Source: Rhodanobacteraceae bacterium
GTDB lineage: Bacteria; Pseudomonadota; Gammaproteobacteria; Xanthomonadales; Rhodanobacteraceae
Direction of reading: 5' to 3'
Assembly (NCBI GenBank): GCA_025924775.1
Contig: JAICHS010000018.1
Span: forward strand, 1-17,642
DNA length: 17,642 nucleotides
Position 1 is the first letter of the stretch. Every line of letters starts with the position of its first letter. Below, in pieces: positions 1 through 6,008 of the stretch. Below the pieces are notes generated by a model. It was not told the DNA's origin and made no database searches. It worked only from the letters and a program-made list of their open reading frames with translations. The translations under genes were made by a program, and so were the position numbers.

Positions 1-2
1 AC

Positions 3-299
3 ACCACCGCCGACGACGCGCGCCGCTACCGCGGCGAGCAGGAGGTCAAGGACGCCTGGGCGAAGGACCCGGTCAAGCGCCTGAAGAACTGGCTGGTGGC
101 CAAGAAGGTGTGGGACGAAAAGAAGGAAGAGGCCTGGAAGGCCGAGTGCGACGACTGGATGGACAACGAGGTCAATGCCTACCTGGAGACCAAGACCCAG
201 CCGGTCACCGCGATGTTCGACTACACCTTCGCCGAAGTCCCCGCCGACCTGGAAAAGCAGCGCGACCTCGCGCTCTCGCTCGAGAACAAGGCCCACTAA
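3..299 (+). CDS. pdhA: 2-oxoacid (probably pyruvate) dehydrogenase E1 component, alpha subunit, C-terminal part
   Basis: The window opens inside this gene, and the frame beginning at base 3 is open to the TAA at 297-299 (about 98 residues). E1-alpha pairs with E1-beta to form the thiamine-diphosphate enzyme that decarboxylates a 2-oxoacid and passes the acyl group to the E2 lipoyl arm. The visible part begins TTADDARRYR, which matches the HSTADDP(x)RYR segment near the end of E1-alpha proteins of the E1-alpha/E1-beta (branched-chain-like) type. It ends with a charged helical tail typical of the family (MFDYTFAEVPADLEKQR). E1-beta begins 3 nt after its stop. Pyruvate is the likely substrate by analogy with xanthomonads, but a branched-chain 2-oxoacid dehydrogenase cannot be excluded from this fragment. 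Confidence 0.85.
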   Translation, partial: TTADDARRYRGEQEVKDAWAKDPVKRLKNWLVAKKVWDEKKEEAWKAECDDWMDNEVNAYLETKTQPVTAMFDYTFAEVPADLEKQRDLALSLENKAH

Positions 300-302
300 G
301 TC

Positions 303-1283
303 ATGGCACAGATCACCCTTATCGAAGCAGTCACCCAGGCGCTCGCCTACGAGATGGCGCACGACGAATCCGTCGTGGTGCTGGGTGAGGACGTGGGCGT
401 CAACGGCGGCGTGTTCCGCGCCACCCAGGGCCTGCAGGAGAAGTTCGGCGAGCTGCGCGTGCTCGACACGCCGCTGGACGAAACCACGATCGCCGGCGTC
501 ACCGTCGGCCTCGCCGCGCAGGGCATGAAGCCAGTGGCGGAAGCGCAGTTCGAAGGCTTCATCTATCCGATGATGGAGCAGATCGCCTGCCACGCCGCGC
601 GCCTGCGCAACCGCACGCGCGGCCGGATCACGGTGCCGGCGGTGTTCCGCGCGCCGTGGGGCGGCGGCATCCGCGCGCCGGAGCATCACTCGGAAGCCAA
701 CGAACACCTGTTCACCAACATCCCGGGCCTGCGCGTGGTGCTGCCCTCCTCGCCCGCGCGCGCCTACGGGCTGCTGCTGGCCGCCATCCGCGATCCGGAC
801 CCGGTGATGTTCTTCGAACCCAAGCGCATCTACCGCCAATACAAGGAAGAGGTGCCGGACGACGGCGAGGCGTTGCCCATGGACGTTTGCTTCGTCCTGC
901 GCGACGGCACCGACATCACGCTGGTGACCTGGGGCGCGGAAGTGAAGGAAACCCTGGAAGCCGCCGATGCGCTGGCGAAGGAAGGCATCAGCGCCGAGGT
1001 GATCGACCTGGCCACGCTGACACCGCTCGATTTCGACACCATCGCCGAGTCCGTGCAAAAGACCGGCCGTTGCGTGATCGTGCAGGAAGCACCCAAGACC
1101 GCGGGCTTCGGCGCCGAAGTCGCCGCACGCATCGCCGAGGAGTGCATCTACGACCTGCTGGCACCGGTCGTGCGCGTCAGTGGCTGGGACATCCACACCC
1201 CGTTGTATCGCCTCGAACAGAAGCAGTTGCCCAGCACCGCGCGCGTGGTGGCCGCGGCCAAGCGCGTGCTGGCCGCGGGTTGA
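303..1283 (+). CDS. pdhB: 2-oxoacid (probably pyruvate) dehydrogenase E1 component, beta subunit
   Basis: A complete 326-residue E1-beta, the usual length for the family. Residues 1-180 form the pyrimidine-binding transketolase domain, with VVLGEDVGVNGGVFRAT around 25-41, LDTPLDE near 59 and EAQFEGFIYP near 79. The GGGIRAPEHHSEANEHLF stretch near 120 corresponds to the E1-beta loop carrying HHS. The C-terminal transketolase domain follows (GAEVKETLEAA, EVIDLATLTPLD, VIVQEAPKTAGFGAEVAARI). The ATG lies 3 nt after the E1-alpha stop with only a weak Shine-Dalgarno (AAGG inside the E1-alpha tail), so translation is probably coupled. It works with the adjacent E1-alpha and with the E2 encoded 149 nt downstream. 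The E3 lipoamide dehydrogenase is not in this window. Substrate choice, pyruvate versus branched-chain 2-oxoacids, is inferred. Confidence 0.92.
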   Translation: MAQITLIEAVTQALAYEMAHDESVVVLGEDVGVNGGVFRATQGLQEKFGELRVLDTPLDETTIAGVTVGLAAQGMKPVAEAQFEGFIYPMMEQIACHAARLRNRTRGRITVPAVFRAPWGGGIRAPEHHSEANEHLFTNIPGLRVVLPSSPARAYGLLLAAIRDPDPVMFFEPKRIYRQYKEEVPDDGEALPMDVCFVLRDGTDITLVTWGAEVKETLEAADALAKEGISAEVIDLATLTPLDFDTIAESVQKTGRCVIVQEAPKTAGFGAEVAARIAEECIYDLLAPVVRVSGWDIHTPLYRLEQKQLPSTARVVAAAKRVLAAG

Positions 1284-1295
1284 TGTTTGCTTTTG

Positions 1296-1410
1296 CCTTC
1301 TCCCTCCGGAAGAAGGTGGCGCGAAGCTCCGGATGAGGGTCCGGTGCAGCGATGAGTCCCAACGCGACACCGAACCCTCACCCCTGCTCCTCCCCCGACG
1401 GGTGGGGGGG
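1296..1410. repeat. Dispersed palindromic repeat in the gap between pdhB and E2
   Basis: This element fills most of the 149-nt gap between pdhB and the E2 gene. It contains a small perfect hairpin (CCTTCT 1296-1301 with AGAAGG 1311-1316) and a larger inverted repeat whose arms, 1331-1346 and 1368-1383, match at 14 of 16 positions around a 21-nt loop. A C-rich/G-rich end follows (CCCCC 1392-1396 with the G run at 1404-1410). Read on the - strand, that end resembles the palindromes inside the E2 and trpS genes (shared core CGGGGGAGG-GCAGGG). Repeats of this type, carrying GATGAGGGT and ACCCTCA arms, are common between genes in Xanthomonadales. The hairpins could affect mRNA stability or transcription between E1 and E2, but that is inference. 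Confidence 0.7.
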
Positions 1411-1432
1411 CACAACGGACAAGGTACCTGAC

Positions 1433-2782
1433 ATGGCCGACAAGAAAACATTCCACCTCCCCGACCTTGGCGAAGGCCTGCCCGACGCCACCATCGTCGA
1501 ATGGCTGGTGAAGGAAGGCGACAGCGTCAAGCTGGATGCGCCGTTGGTGTCGATGGAGACTGCCAAAGCCGTGGTCGAGGTGCCCTCGCCCTACACCGGC
1601 AAGGTGCTGAAGTATCACGGCGCGGCGGGCGACGTCATCAATACCGGTGCGCCGCTGGCGGACTTCGAGCTCGACCCCAAGGGCAAGCAGCGCGCCGAGA
1701 ACGCCGCGGGCAGCCACCATGCGCCGGCCGCAGCGCCCGAGCCGGTTGCGGCCCCGGCGCAACCCTCCCCCGCGAGCGGCGGGGGCAGCAAACCCGAACG
1801 CGCAGACGAAGGCACCGTGGTCGGTGCGGTCGCCAGCAGCAACGAGGTGCGCAGCGAAGCGGTCGCCAGCGTGGGCGGCGTCAAGGCCGTGCCCGCGGTG
1901 CGTGCGATGGCCAGGAAGTTGAAGGTTGACCTGGCGCGCGTGCGCGCGACGGGCGCCGATGGCGCGGTCACGATGAAGGATGTGAAGGACGCCGCGGCGG
2001 CGGGGACGGCACAGGTCGGCACGGCGCCTGTCGTAGCTCCGGCTGCCACGCGCGCTGCGTCCGCAGCGGTTGCGGCGCCGCCGCGCAGCACGCTTTCGCA
2101 AGCCGGCAAGCCGATGCGCACCACGCCGCCGACCGTCGCCGCCACCGGCCAGCCCGAGCAGCTGAAGGGCGTGCGCCGCAACATGGCGCGCGTGATGGCG
2201 CAGGCCAACGTCGAGGTGGCGCAGACCACCATCGTGGATGATGCCGACCTCAACCAGTGGCTGGGCAAGCAGGACATCACCGTGCGCACCATTCGCGCGA
2301 TCGTCACGGCGTGCAAGGCCGAGCCCGCATTGAACGCATGGTTCGACGGCAAGAACCTCACCATCACCCGCCACCCGAACGTCGACCTTGGCATCGCGGT
2401 GGATACGCCGGACGGGCTGTTCGTGCCGGCGTTGCGCAATGCCGACATGCTGGATGCGCGCGGCCTGCGCGAAGGCATCAACCGCCTGCGCGCGCAGGTG
2501 ATGGACCGCTCCATCGCGGCGTCGGAACTGACCGGCTACACCATCAGCCTGTCCAACTTCGGCATGTTCGCGGGCCGCTACGGCACCGTGGTGGTGGTGC
2601 CGCCGTGCGTCGCAATCGTGGGCGTCGGCAAGCTCTCGCACGACGTGGTCGCGGTGATGGGCGGCATCGAGGTGCATCGGCGCCTGCCGATCAGCCTCAC
2701 CTTCGACCATCGTGCCTGCACCGGTGGCGAAGCCGCGCGGTTCCTGAAGGCGGTGCTGGACGACCTGGCGCTGCCGCAGTAG
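1433..2782 (+). CDS. pdhC: 2-oxoacid dehydrogenase E2 component (dihydrolipoamide acyltransferase)
   Basis: A 449-residue E2, the core that takes the acyl group from E1 and transfers it to CoA. Residues 1-80 are a single lipoyl domain (FHLPDLGEGLPDATI; lipoyl-lysine K45 in METAKAVVEV). A long Ala/Pro-rich linker follows, then a peripheral subunit-binding domain at about 145-185 (VPAVRAMARKLKVDLARV), a second linker, and the catalytic domain from about 240 to the end. The start chosen is the ATG of MADKKTFHLP; an in-frame ATG at 1352 lies inside the upstream repeat and would add 27 repeat-encoded residues. The first linker contains a palindrome (1763-1788) read as QPSPASGGGS. The active-site motif is HRACTGG, with Thr where the family normally has Asp (HxxxDG). 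Substrate specificity follows that of the neighbouring E1 and is probably pyruvate. Confidence 0.9.
   Translation: MADKKTFHLPDLGEGLPDATIVEWLVKEGDSVKLDAPLVSMETAKAVVEVPSPYTGKVLKYHGAAGDVINTGAPLADFELDPKGKQRAENAAGSHHAPAAAPEPVAAPAQPSPASGGGSKPERADEGTVVGAVASSNEVRSEAVASVGGVKAVPAVRAMARKLKVDLARVRATGADGAVTMKDVKDAAAAGTAQVGTAPVVAPAATRAASAAVAAPPRSTLSQAGKPMRTTPPTVAATGQPEQLKGVRRNMARVMAQANVEVAQTTIVDDADLNQWLGKQDITVRTIRAIVTACKAEPALNAWFDGKNLTITRHPNVDLGIAVDTPDGLFVPALRNADMLDARGLREGINRLRAQVMDRSIAASELTGYTISLSNFGMFAGRYGTVVVVPPCVAIVGVGKLSHDVVAVMGGIEVHRRLPISLTFDHRACTGGEAARFLKAVLDDLALPQ
1763..1788. repeat. Short palindromic repeat inside the E2 linker coding sequence
   Basis: A perfect 7-bp stem (CCCCCGC 1767-1773 with GCGGGGG 1779-1785, loop GAGCG) lies in frame in the E2 gene and encodes QPSPASGGGS of the flexible linker between the lipoyl and subunit-binding domains. 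The left flank CCCT and right flank CAG match the palindrome inside trpS. It looks like a dispersed repeat tolerated within a disordered linker. Confidence 0.6.
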
Positions 2783-2803
2783 GGCCGCACCCGCCGTAAC
2801 GGG

Positions 2804-3154
2804 TTACTGCCTGGCCCGCCCGTCTTCGGGCGGGTTGCCGGCGCGCGGCGCGCGGCTCAGCCAGTGCCGCAGCAAGCCGAAGAACAGCACGACGAAATAC
2901 GCAGGGTAGGCGGCCCAGGCGGCGGCCATCTGTTTCCAGACGGGGTCCACGTTGGCCTGCAGCGCCGCGCGTGCACCGGCTTCGAAAGCCAGCGCGGTGA
3001 ACACGATGGTCGAGAGCGCGGCCACCACCAGCACGCCGATGTCGAAGCTGGCCGGCACGCCATTGGCGACGCGGCGCCGCACGTAGAGCCAATACAGGAA
3101 GCCCAGCACGATCAGCCAGGGGCCGATCAGCAGCAGCGCGACGAAACGAATCAT
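2804..3154 (-). CDS. Small membrane protein of unknown function (three predicted helices)
   Basis: A 116-residue protein that I do not recognise. It has three hydrophobic segments, at roughly 4-25 (FVALLLIGPWLIVLGFLYWLY), 38-60 (DIGVLVVAALSTIVFTALAF) and 80-98 (YPAYFVVLFFGLLRHWL). The first is followed by RRR, and the tail is charged and proline-rich. Its ATG overlaps the trpS stop as ATGA (3151-3154), so it is probably translated by coupling to trpS and is the last gene of the - strand unit. It is convergent with the E2 gene, whose stop is 21 nt away. The GC-rich tail codons (PPEDGRA) contain an 8-bp hairpin that could serve as a terminator. Family and function are unknown; an inner-membrane location is inferred from the helices. 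Confidence 0.75.
   Translation of the reverse strand: MIRFVALLLIGPWLIVLGFLYWLYVRRRVANGVPASFDIGVLVVAALSTIVFTALAFEAGARAALQANVDPVWKQMAAAWAAYPAYFVVLFFGLLRHWLSRAPRAGNPPEDGRARQ
2815..2834. terminator. Possible bidirectional hairpin between convergent genes
   Basis: A perfect 8-bp stem (CCCGCCCG 2815-2822 with CGGGCGGG 2827-2834) with the 4-nt loop TCTT starts 33 nt after the E2 stop and overlaps the last codons of the membrane-protein gene read the other way. There is no T-tract on either side, so an intrinsic terminator is plausible but weakly supported. Confidence 0.4.
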
Positions 3155-4596
3155 GGCAGTGACTCCTGTGCTTCGCGCAGCGATGCCAGTGCCGCGCGCG
3201 CGCGTTGCAGTGCGGCATCGCGCGCGGTCGCATCCGGGAAGGCGTCGCTGGTGGCCAACACATCGGCACCCTGCATGAAGGCAAAGCGTGCAGCGTCCAG
3301 CGGCGCCAGCGCGGCATCCGCATTCGCGTCCGTCAACCCGCGCGACGCCTGCCCCGCGCTGCGTGGATCGGCAAAGGCGCGTGACAACAGCAGTTGGTCG
3401 CCATCGGCGCCCAGCAGGCGGAAGCGGAAGCCCTCACCGTCGCGGAAGCTGACGATGCGTGCGCGCTTGGATGGCTTGCCCGACGGCCCCCTTCCCGCGC
3501 GCGCGCTTCCCTCCCCCGCGTGCGGGGGAGGGGCAGGGTGGGGGGCATGCGCCCGCGCGGTTACAAGTGGACCCAGCCCAATCGCGCGGCGCATGATTGC
3601 GAGGCGCGGCCGGGCGATTTCGCGCGCCTTGCGCGCGCCGTCCAGCAGGGCATCCTCGATGGTGTCGGGATGCGCCATCAGGTCGGCATAGCGCGCCCGC
3701 AGCGGGGCGAGGTCCTGCTCGATGCGCTCGCACAGCCGCTGCTTGGCGTCGCCCCAGCCCATACCGCCGGCGAGCTCGTCGCGGAAGGCCGCGCTGTCGG
3801 CGTCGCCAGCGAACGCGCGATAGATCGCGAACAGGCTGGATGAATCGGGATCCTTCGGCTCGCCCGGCGCGCGCGAGTCGGTGACGATCTTCATGACCGC
3901 CTCGCGGGTGGCCGCGGCGCCGCCTTCGAACAACGGCACCGTGTTGTCGTAACTCTTGGACATCTTGCGGCCGTCGAGGCCGGGCAGGGTGGCGACCGAC
4001 GCCTCGATCGCGGCTTCGGGCAACGTGAACGGTTCGCCGCCGCCCCCCGCCGTGCGCCACGCCTTGCCGTAGATGTGGTTGAAGCGCTGGCCCACGTCGC
4101 GCGCCATCTCGATGTGCTGCACCTGGTCGCGCCCGACGGGTACCTTGTTGGCGTTGAAGATCAGGATGTCGGCGGCCATCAGCACCGGGTACATGTACAG
4201 GCCCGCGGTGATCGCTGCATCCGCGTCTTCACCGCTCGCGGCGTTCTGGTCCACCGCCGCCTTGTACGCGTGCGCGCGGTTCAGCAGGCCCTTGGCGGTC
4301 ACACACGTCAGTATCCAGGTCAGTTCCGGGATTTCTGGAATGTCCGATTGCCGGTAGAACGTGACGCGCGCAGGGTCCAGTCCGCAAGCCAGCCACGTTG
4401 CCGCGATTTCCAGCCGCGAACGCGCGATGCGGGCCGGGTCGTCGCACTTGATCAGTGCGTGGTAGTCGGCCAGGAAGAAAAACGCGTCGCTGTCCGCGCG
4501 CCGGCTGGCCGCAATGGCGGGCCGGATCGCGCCGACGTAGTTGCCGAGATGCGGCGTGCCGGTGGTGGTGATGCCGGTGAGGTAACGCGTGGTCAT
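3151..4596 (-). CDS. trpS: Tryptophanyl-tRNA synthetase with C-terminal extension
   Basis: A class I aminoacyl-tRNA synthetase charging tRNA-Trp. The catalytic core (about 1-340) shows the HIGH-type signature as TPHLGNYVGA (residues 14-23), the helix FLADYHALIK, the pocket segment GLYMYPVLMAADIL, GRDQVQHIEMARD, and KMSKS at 211-215 (DGRKMSKSYDN). At 481 residues it is much longer than minimal TrpS (about 330-350). The extra part is a low-complexity Pro/Gly/Ala linker (about 345-375), which contains a perfect palindromic repeat, and a C-terminal domain (about 376-481, RIVSFRDGEGFRFRLL). That domain resembles the extension of xanthomonad TrpS proteins and distantly the YegP/DUF1508 fold; its role is unknown. 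The start overlaps the hemE stop as ATGA, and the stop overlaps the start of the small membrane protein. Confidence 0.93.
   Translation of the reverse strand: MTTRYLTGITTTGTPHLGNYVGAIRPAIAASRRADSDAFFFLADYHALIKCDDPARIARSRLEIAATWLACGLDPARVTFYRQSDIPEIPELTWILTCVTAKGLLNRAHAYKAAVDQNAASGEDADAAITAGLYMYPVLMAADILIFNANKVPVGRDQVQHIEMARDVGQRFNHIYGKAWRTAGGGGEPFTLPEAAIEASVATLPGLDGRKMSKSYDNTVPLFEGGAAATREAVMKIVTDSRAPGEPKDPDSSSLFAIYRAFAGDADSAAFRDELAGGMGWGDAKQRLCERIEQDLAPLRARYADLMAHPDTIEDALLDGARKAREIARPRLAIMRRAIGLGPLVTARAHAPHPAPPPHAGEGSARAGRGPSGKPSKRARIVSFRDGEGFRFRLLGADGDQLLLSRAFADPRSAGQASRGLTDANADAALAPLDAARFAFMQGADVLATSDAFPDATARDAALQRARAALASLREAQESLP
3509..3545. repeat. Palindromic repeat inserted in frame in the trpS linker
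   Basis: A perfect 11-bp inverted repeat (CCCTCCCCCGC 3509-3519 with its complement 3522-3532, 2-nt loop GT) is followed by CAGGGTGGGGG. On the - strand trpS reads through it as HAPHPAPPPHAGEG, between the catalytic core and the C-terminal domain. The same core sequence occurs in the E2 linker and in the pdhB-E2 gap. The reading frame is kept, so this is a tolerated intragenic insertion and not a disruption. Confidence 0.7.
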
Positions 4597-5654
4597 GCTG
4601 CAATTTTCCCATGTACGGCATCGACCAGCACCGCCACGTGCGCGGGATCGACGTCGGGCGTGATGCCGTGGCCGAGGTTGAACACGTGGCCGGGGTGCGG
4701 GCCGAAATCATCGAGCACGCGCCGGACTTCGCGCCGGATCACGTCGGGCGACGCCAGCAGGGTTGCGGGATCGAGGTTGCCCTGCAGTGCGACGCGGTCG
4801 CCCACGCGCCGGCGGGCGCGATCCAGCGTGATGGTCCAGTCCAGGCCCAGCGCCGCGCAACCGGTGTCGGCCAGCGCTTCCAGGCTGGCGTTGGCGCCCT
4901 TGGAGAACAGGATCAGCGGCAGGTCGCGCGCGTGCGGGTCGTCGCGCAGCAGCGCGGCGATTTCCGCAAGATACCGGCACGAAAACTCCTCGAACATCGC
5001 CGGCGCCAGCATGCCGCCCCAGCTGTCGAACACCATCAGCGCCTGCGCGCCGGCGGCCGCCTGCGCCGCCAGGTACGCCGCGACCGCGCGCGCATTGACA
5101 TCCAGCAACGCGTGCATCGCTGCGGGCTCGTTCAATGCGAACGCCTTGACCCGCGAGAAATCGCGCGAGCCCTGGCCCTCGATCATGTAGCACGCCAGCG
5201 TCCAGGGGCTGCCGGCGAAACCGATCAAGGGTACGCGCCCGCGCAGTTCGCGGCGGCACAGGCGCACCGCGTCGGGGACGTAGCGCAGCGACTGTTCCGG
5301 GTCGGGCACGCCCAACCGGGCGACGTCGGCCGCGCTGCGTACCGGCCGCGCGAGCTTCGGGCCTTCGCCGTCGACGAAGTGCAATCCGAGCCCCATCGCG
5401 TCCGGCACCGTGAGGATGTCGGAAAACAGGATCGCGGCATCCAGCTCGAAGCGTTCGACGGGTTGCAGCGTGACCTCGCAGGCCAGTTCCGGCGTCTGCG
5501 CGAGCTTCAGGAAGCTGCCCGCGCGCTCGCGCGTGGCGCGGTATTCCGGCAGGTAGCGTCCGGCCTGGCGCATGATCCAGACCGGCGTCGCGTCCACGGG
5601 CTGGCGCGCGAGCGCGCGCAGGAAACGGTTGCTGCGGTCGGATGCATCAGCCAT
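4593..5654 (-). CDS. hemE: Uroporphyrinogen decarboxylase
   Basis: Catalyses the four-step decarboxylation of uroporphyrinogen III to coproporphyrinogen III in cytosolic haem synthesis. Signatures visible are PVWIMRQAGRYLPEYR near the N-terminus (the substrate-binding arginine motif), AAILFSDILTVPDAMG (with the conserved Asp), GFAGSPWTLACYMIEG, and the C-terminal NLGHGITPDVDPAHVAVLVDAVH. From the ATG at 5654 it has 353 residues, close to the usual 354. A GTG at 5669 in the same frame would add five residues (MSKTR) but lies deeper in the upstream gene, so I prefer the ATG; neither has a strong Shine-Dalgarno. The start overlaps the end of the WGR-like gene by 8 nt, and the stop overlaps the trpS start (ATGA), indicating coupled translation. 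Confidence 0.93.
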   Translation of the reverse strand: MADASDRSNRFLRALARQPVDATPVWIMRQAGRYLPEYRATRERAGSFLKLAQTPELACEVTLQPVERFELDAAILFSDILTVPDAMGLGLHFVDGEGPKLARPVRSAADVARLGVPDPEQSLRYVPDAVRLCRRELRGRVPLIGFAGSPWTLACYMIEGQGSRDFSRVKAFALNEPAAMHALLDVNARAVAAYLAAQAAAGAQALMVFDSWGGMLAPAMFEEFSCRYLAEIAALLRDDPHARDLPLILFSKGANASLEALADTGCAALGLDWTITLDRARRRVGDRVALQGNLDPATLLASPDVIRREVRRVLDDFGPHPGHVFNLGHGITPDVDPAHVAVLVDAVHGKIAA

Positions 5655-5904
5655 GCGTGTTTTCGACACCCTGCGTGATCATCACCTTGAAACCCCGCTT
5701 GATTTGCGCATCGCGCGCTTGCTCGAATGCCTTGAGCGCGGCGTCGCGATCGAGATACACCTCGCGCTTCAGCGTGGCGCGCCCACCCTCGGTGCCGGAC
5801 TCGCGGTACAGCGTCCAGCCGCCCAGCAGGTCCTGCTCGAGCGCGATGCGGCAGTAGCGCGGTGCGGCGCCCGCGCCGGGTGGGGTTTGCAGGTAAAGGT
5901 GCAT
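5647..5904 (-). CDS. Small WGR-like domain protein
   Basis: An 85-residue soluble protein starting MHLYLQTPPG. The pattern PRYCRIALEQDLLGGWTLYR, then a glycine-rich turn (ESGTEGG), then RATLKREVYLDRDAALKAF and a C-terminal helix ending RGFKV, resembles a single WGR domain. That domain is a small fold found in PARP-type and MolR-like proteins. The signature WGR tripeptide is not kept (SGT instead), so the family call is moderate. The frame is open further upstream to 6060, but that extension is Arg/Cys-rich and runs through a REP element, so I take the ATG at 5904. There is no Shine-Dalgarno; a TACAAT box lies just upstream. The stop overlaps the hemE ATG. Its function next to hemE is unknown. 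Confidence 0.65.
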   Translation of the reverse strand: MHLYLQTPPGAGAAPRYCRIALEQDLLGGWTLYRESGTEGGRATLKREVYLDRDAALKAFEQARDAQIKRGFKVMITQGVENTHG

Positions 5905-5910
5905 CTGCGG

Positions 5911-5916
5911 ATTGTA
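5911..5916 (-). promoter_or_regulatory. Candidate -10 box for the WGR-hemE-trpS segment
   Basis: On the - strand TACAAT (5 of 6 matches to TATAAT) ends 6 nt before the ATG at 5904, which would place transcription start at the ATG itself. I see no convincing -35 hexamer at the right spacing. It is suggested by position, box quality and the lack of a ribosome binding site. Confidence 0.3.
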
Positions 5917-5961
5917 ATGGGCGACGACAAACTTGCAGGCGCGCGCCTCGCGCACGACCGG

Positions 5962-6008
5962 TCGCCGGCAAAAGAAGGAGCAGGCGCTTCGCGCTGGCCG
6001 GCTCCTAC
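5962..6008 (-). repeat. REP-type element (GTAGGAGC family), copy A
   Basis: Read on the - strand it starts GTAGGAGCCGGCC and continues through GCGAAGCGCCTGC to TTTTGCCGGCGA. It matches a second copy at 10387-10433 at roughly 40 of 47 positions by eye, in the opposite genomic orientation. The leading GTAG is typical of REP sequences mobilised by RAYT transposases. The TAG inside that GTAG is the aroB stop codon. Confidence 0.7.

Noticed and set aside
1148..2710. 520-codon open frame on the - strand
   Set aside because: Antisense to pdhB and E2, with His/Arg/Gly-rich composition and no recognisable domain; a shadow frame.
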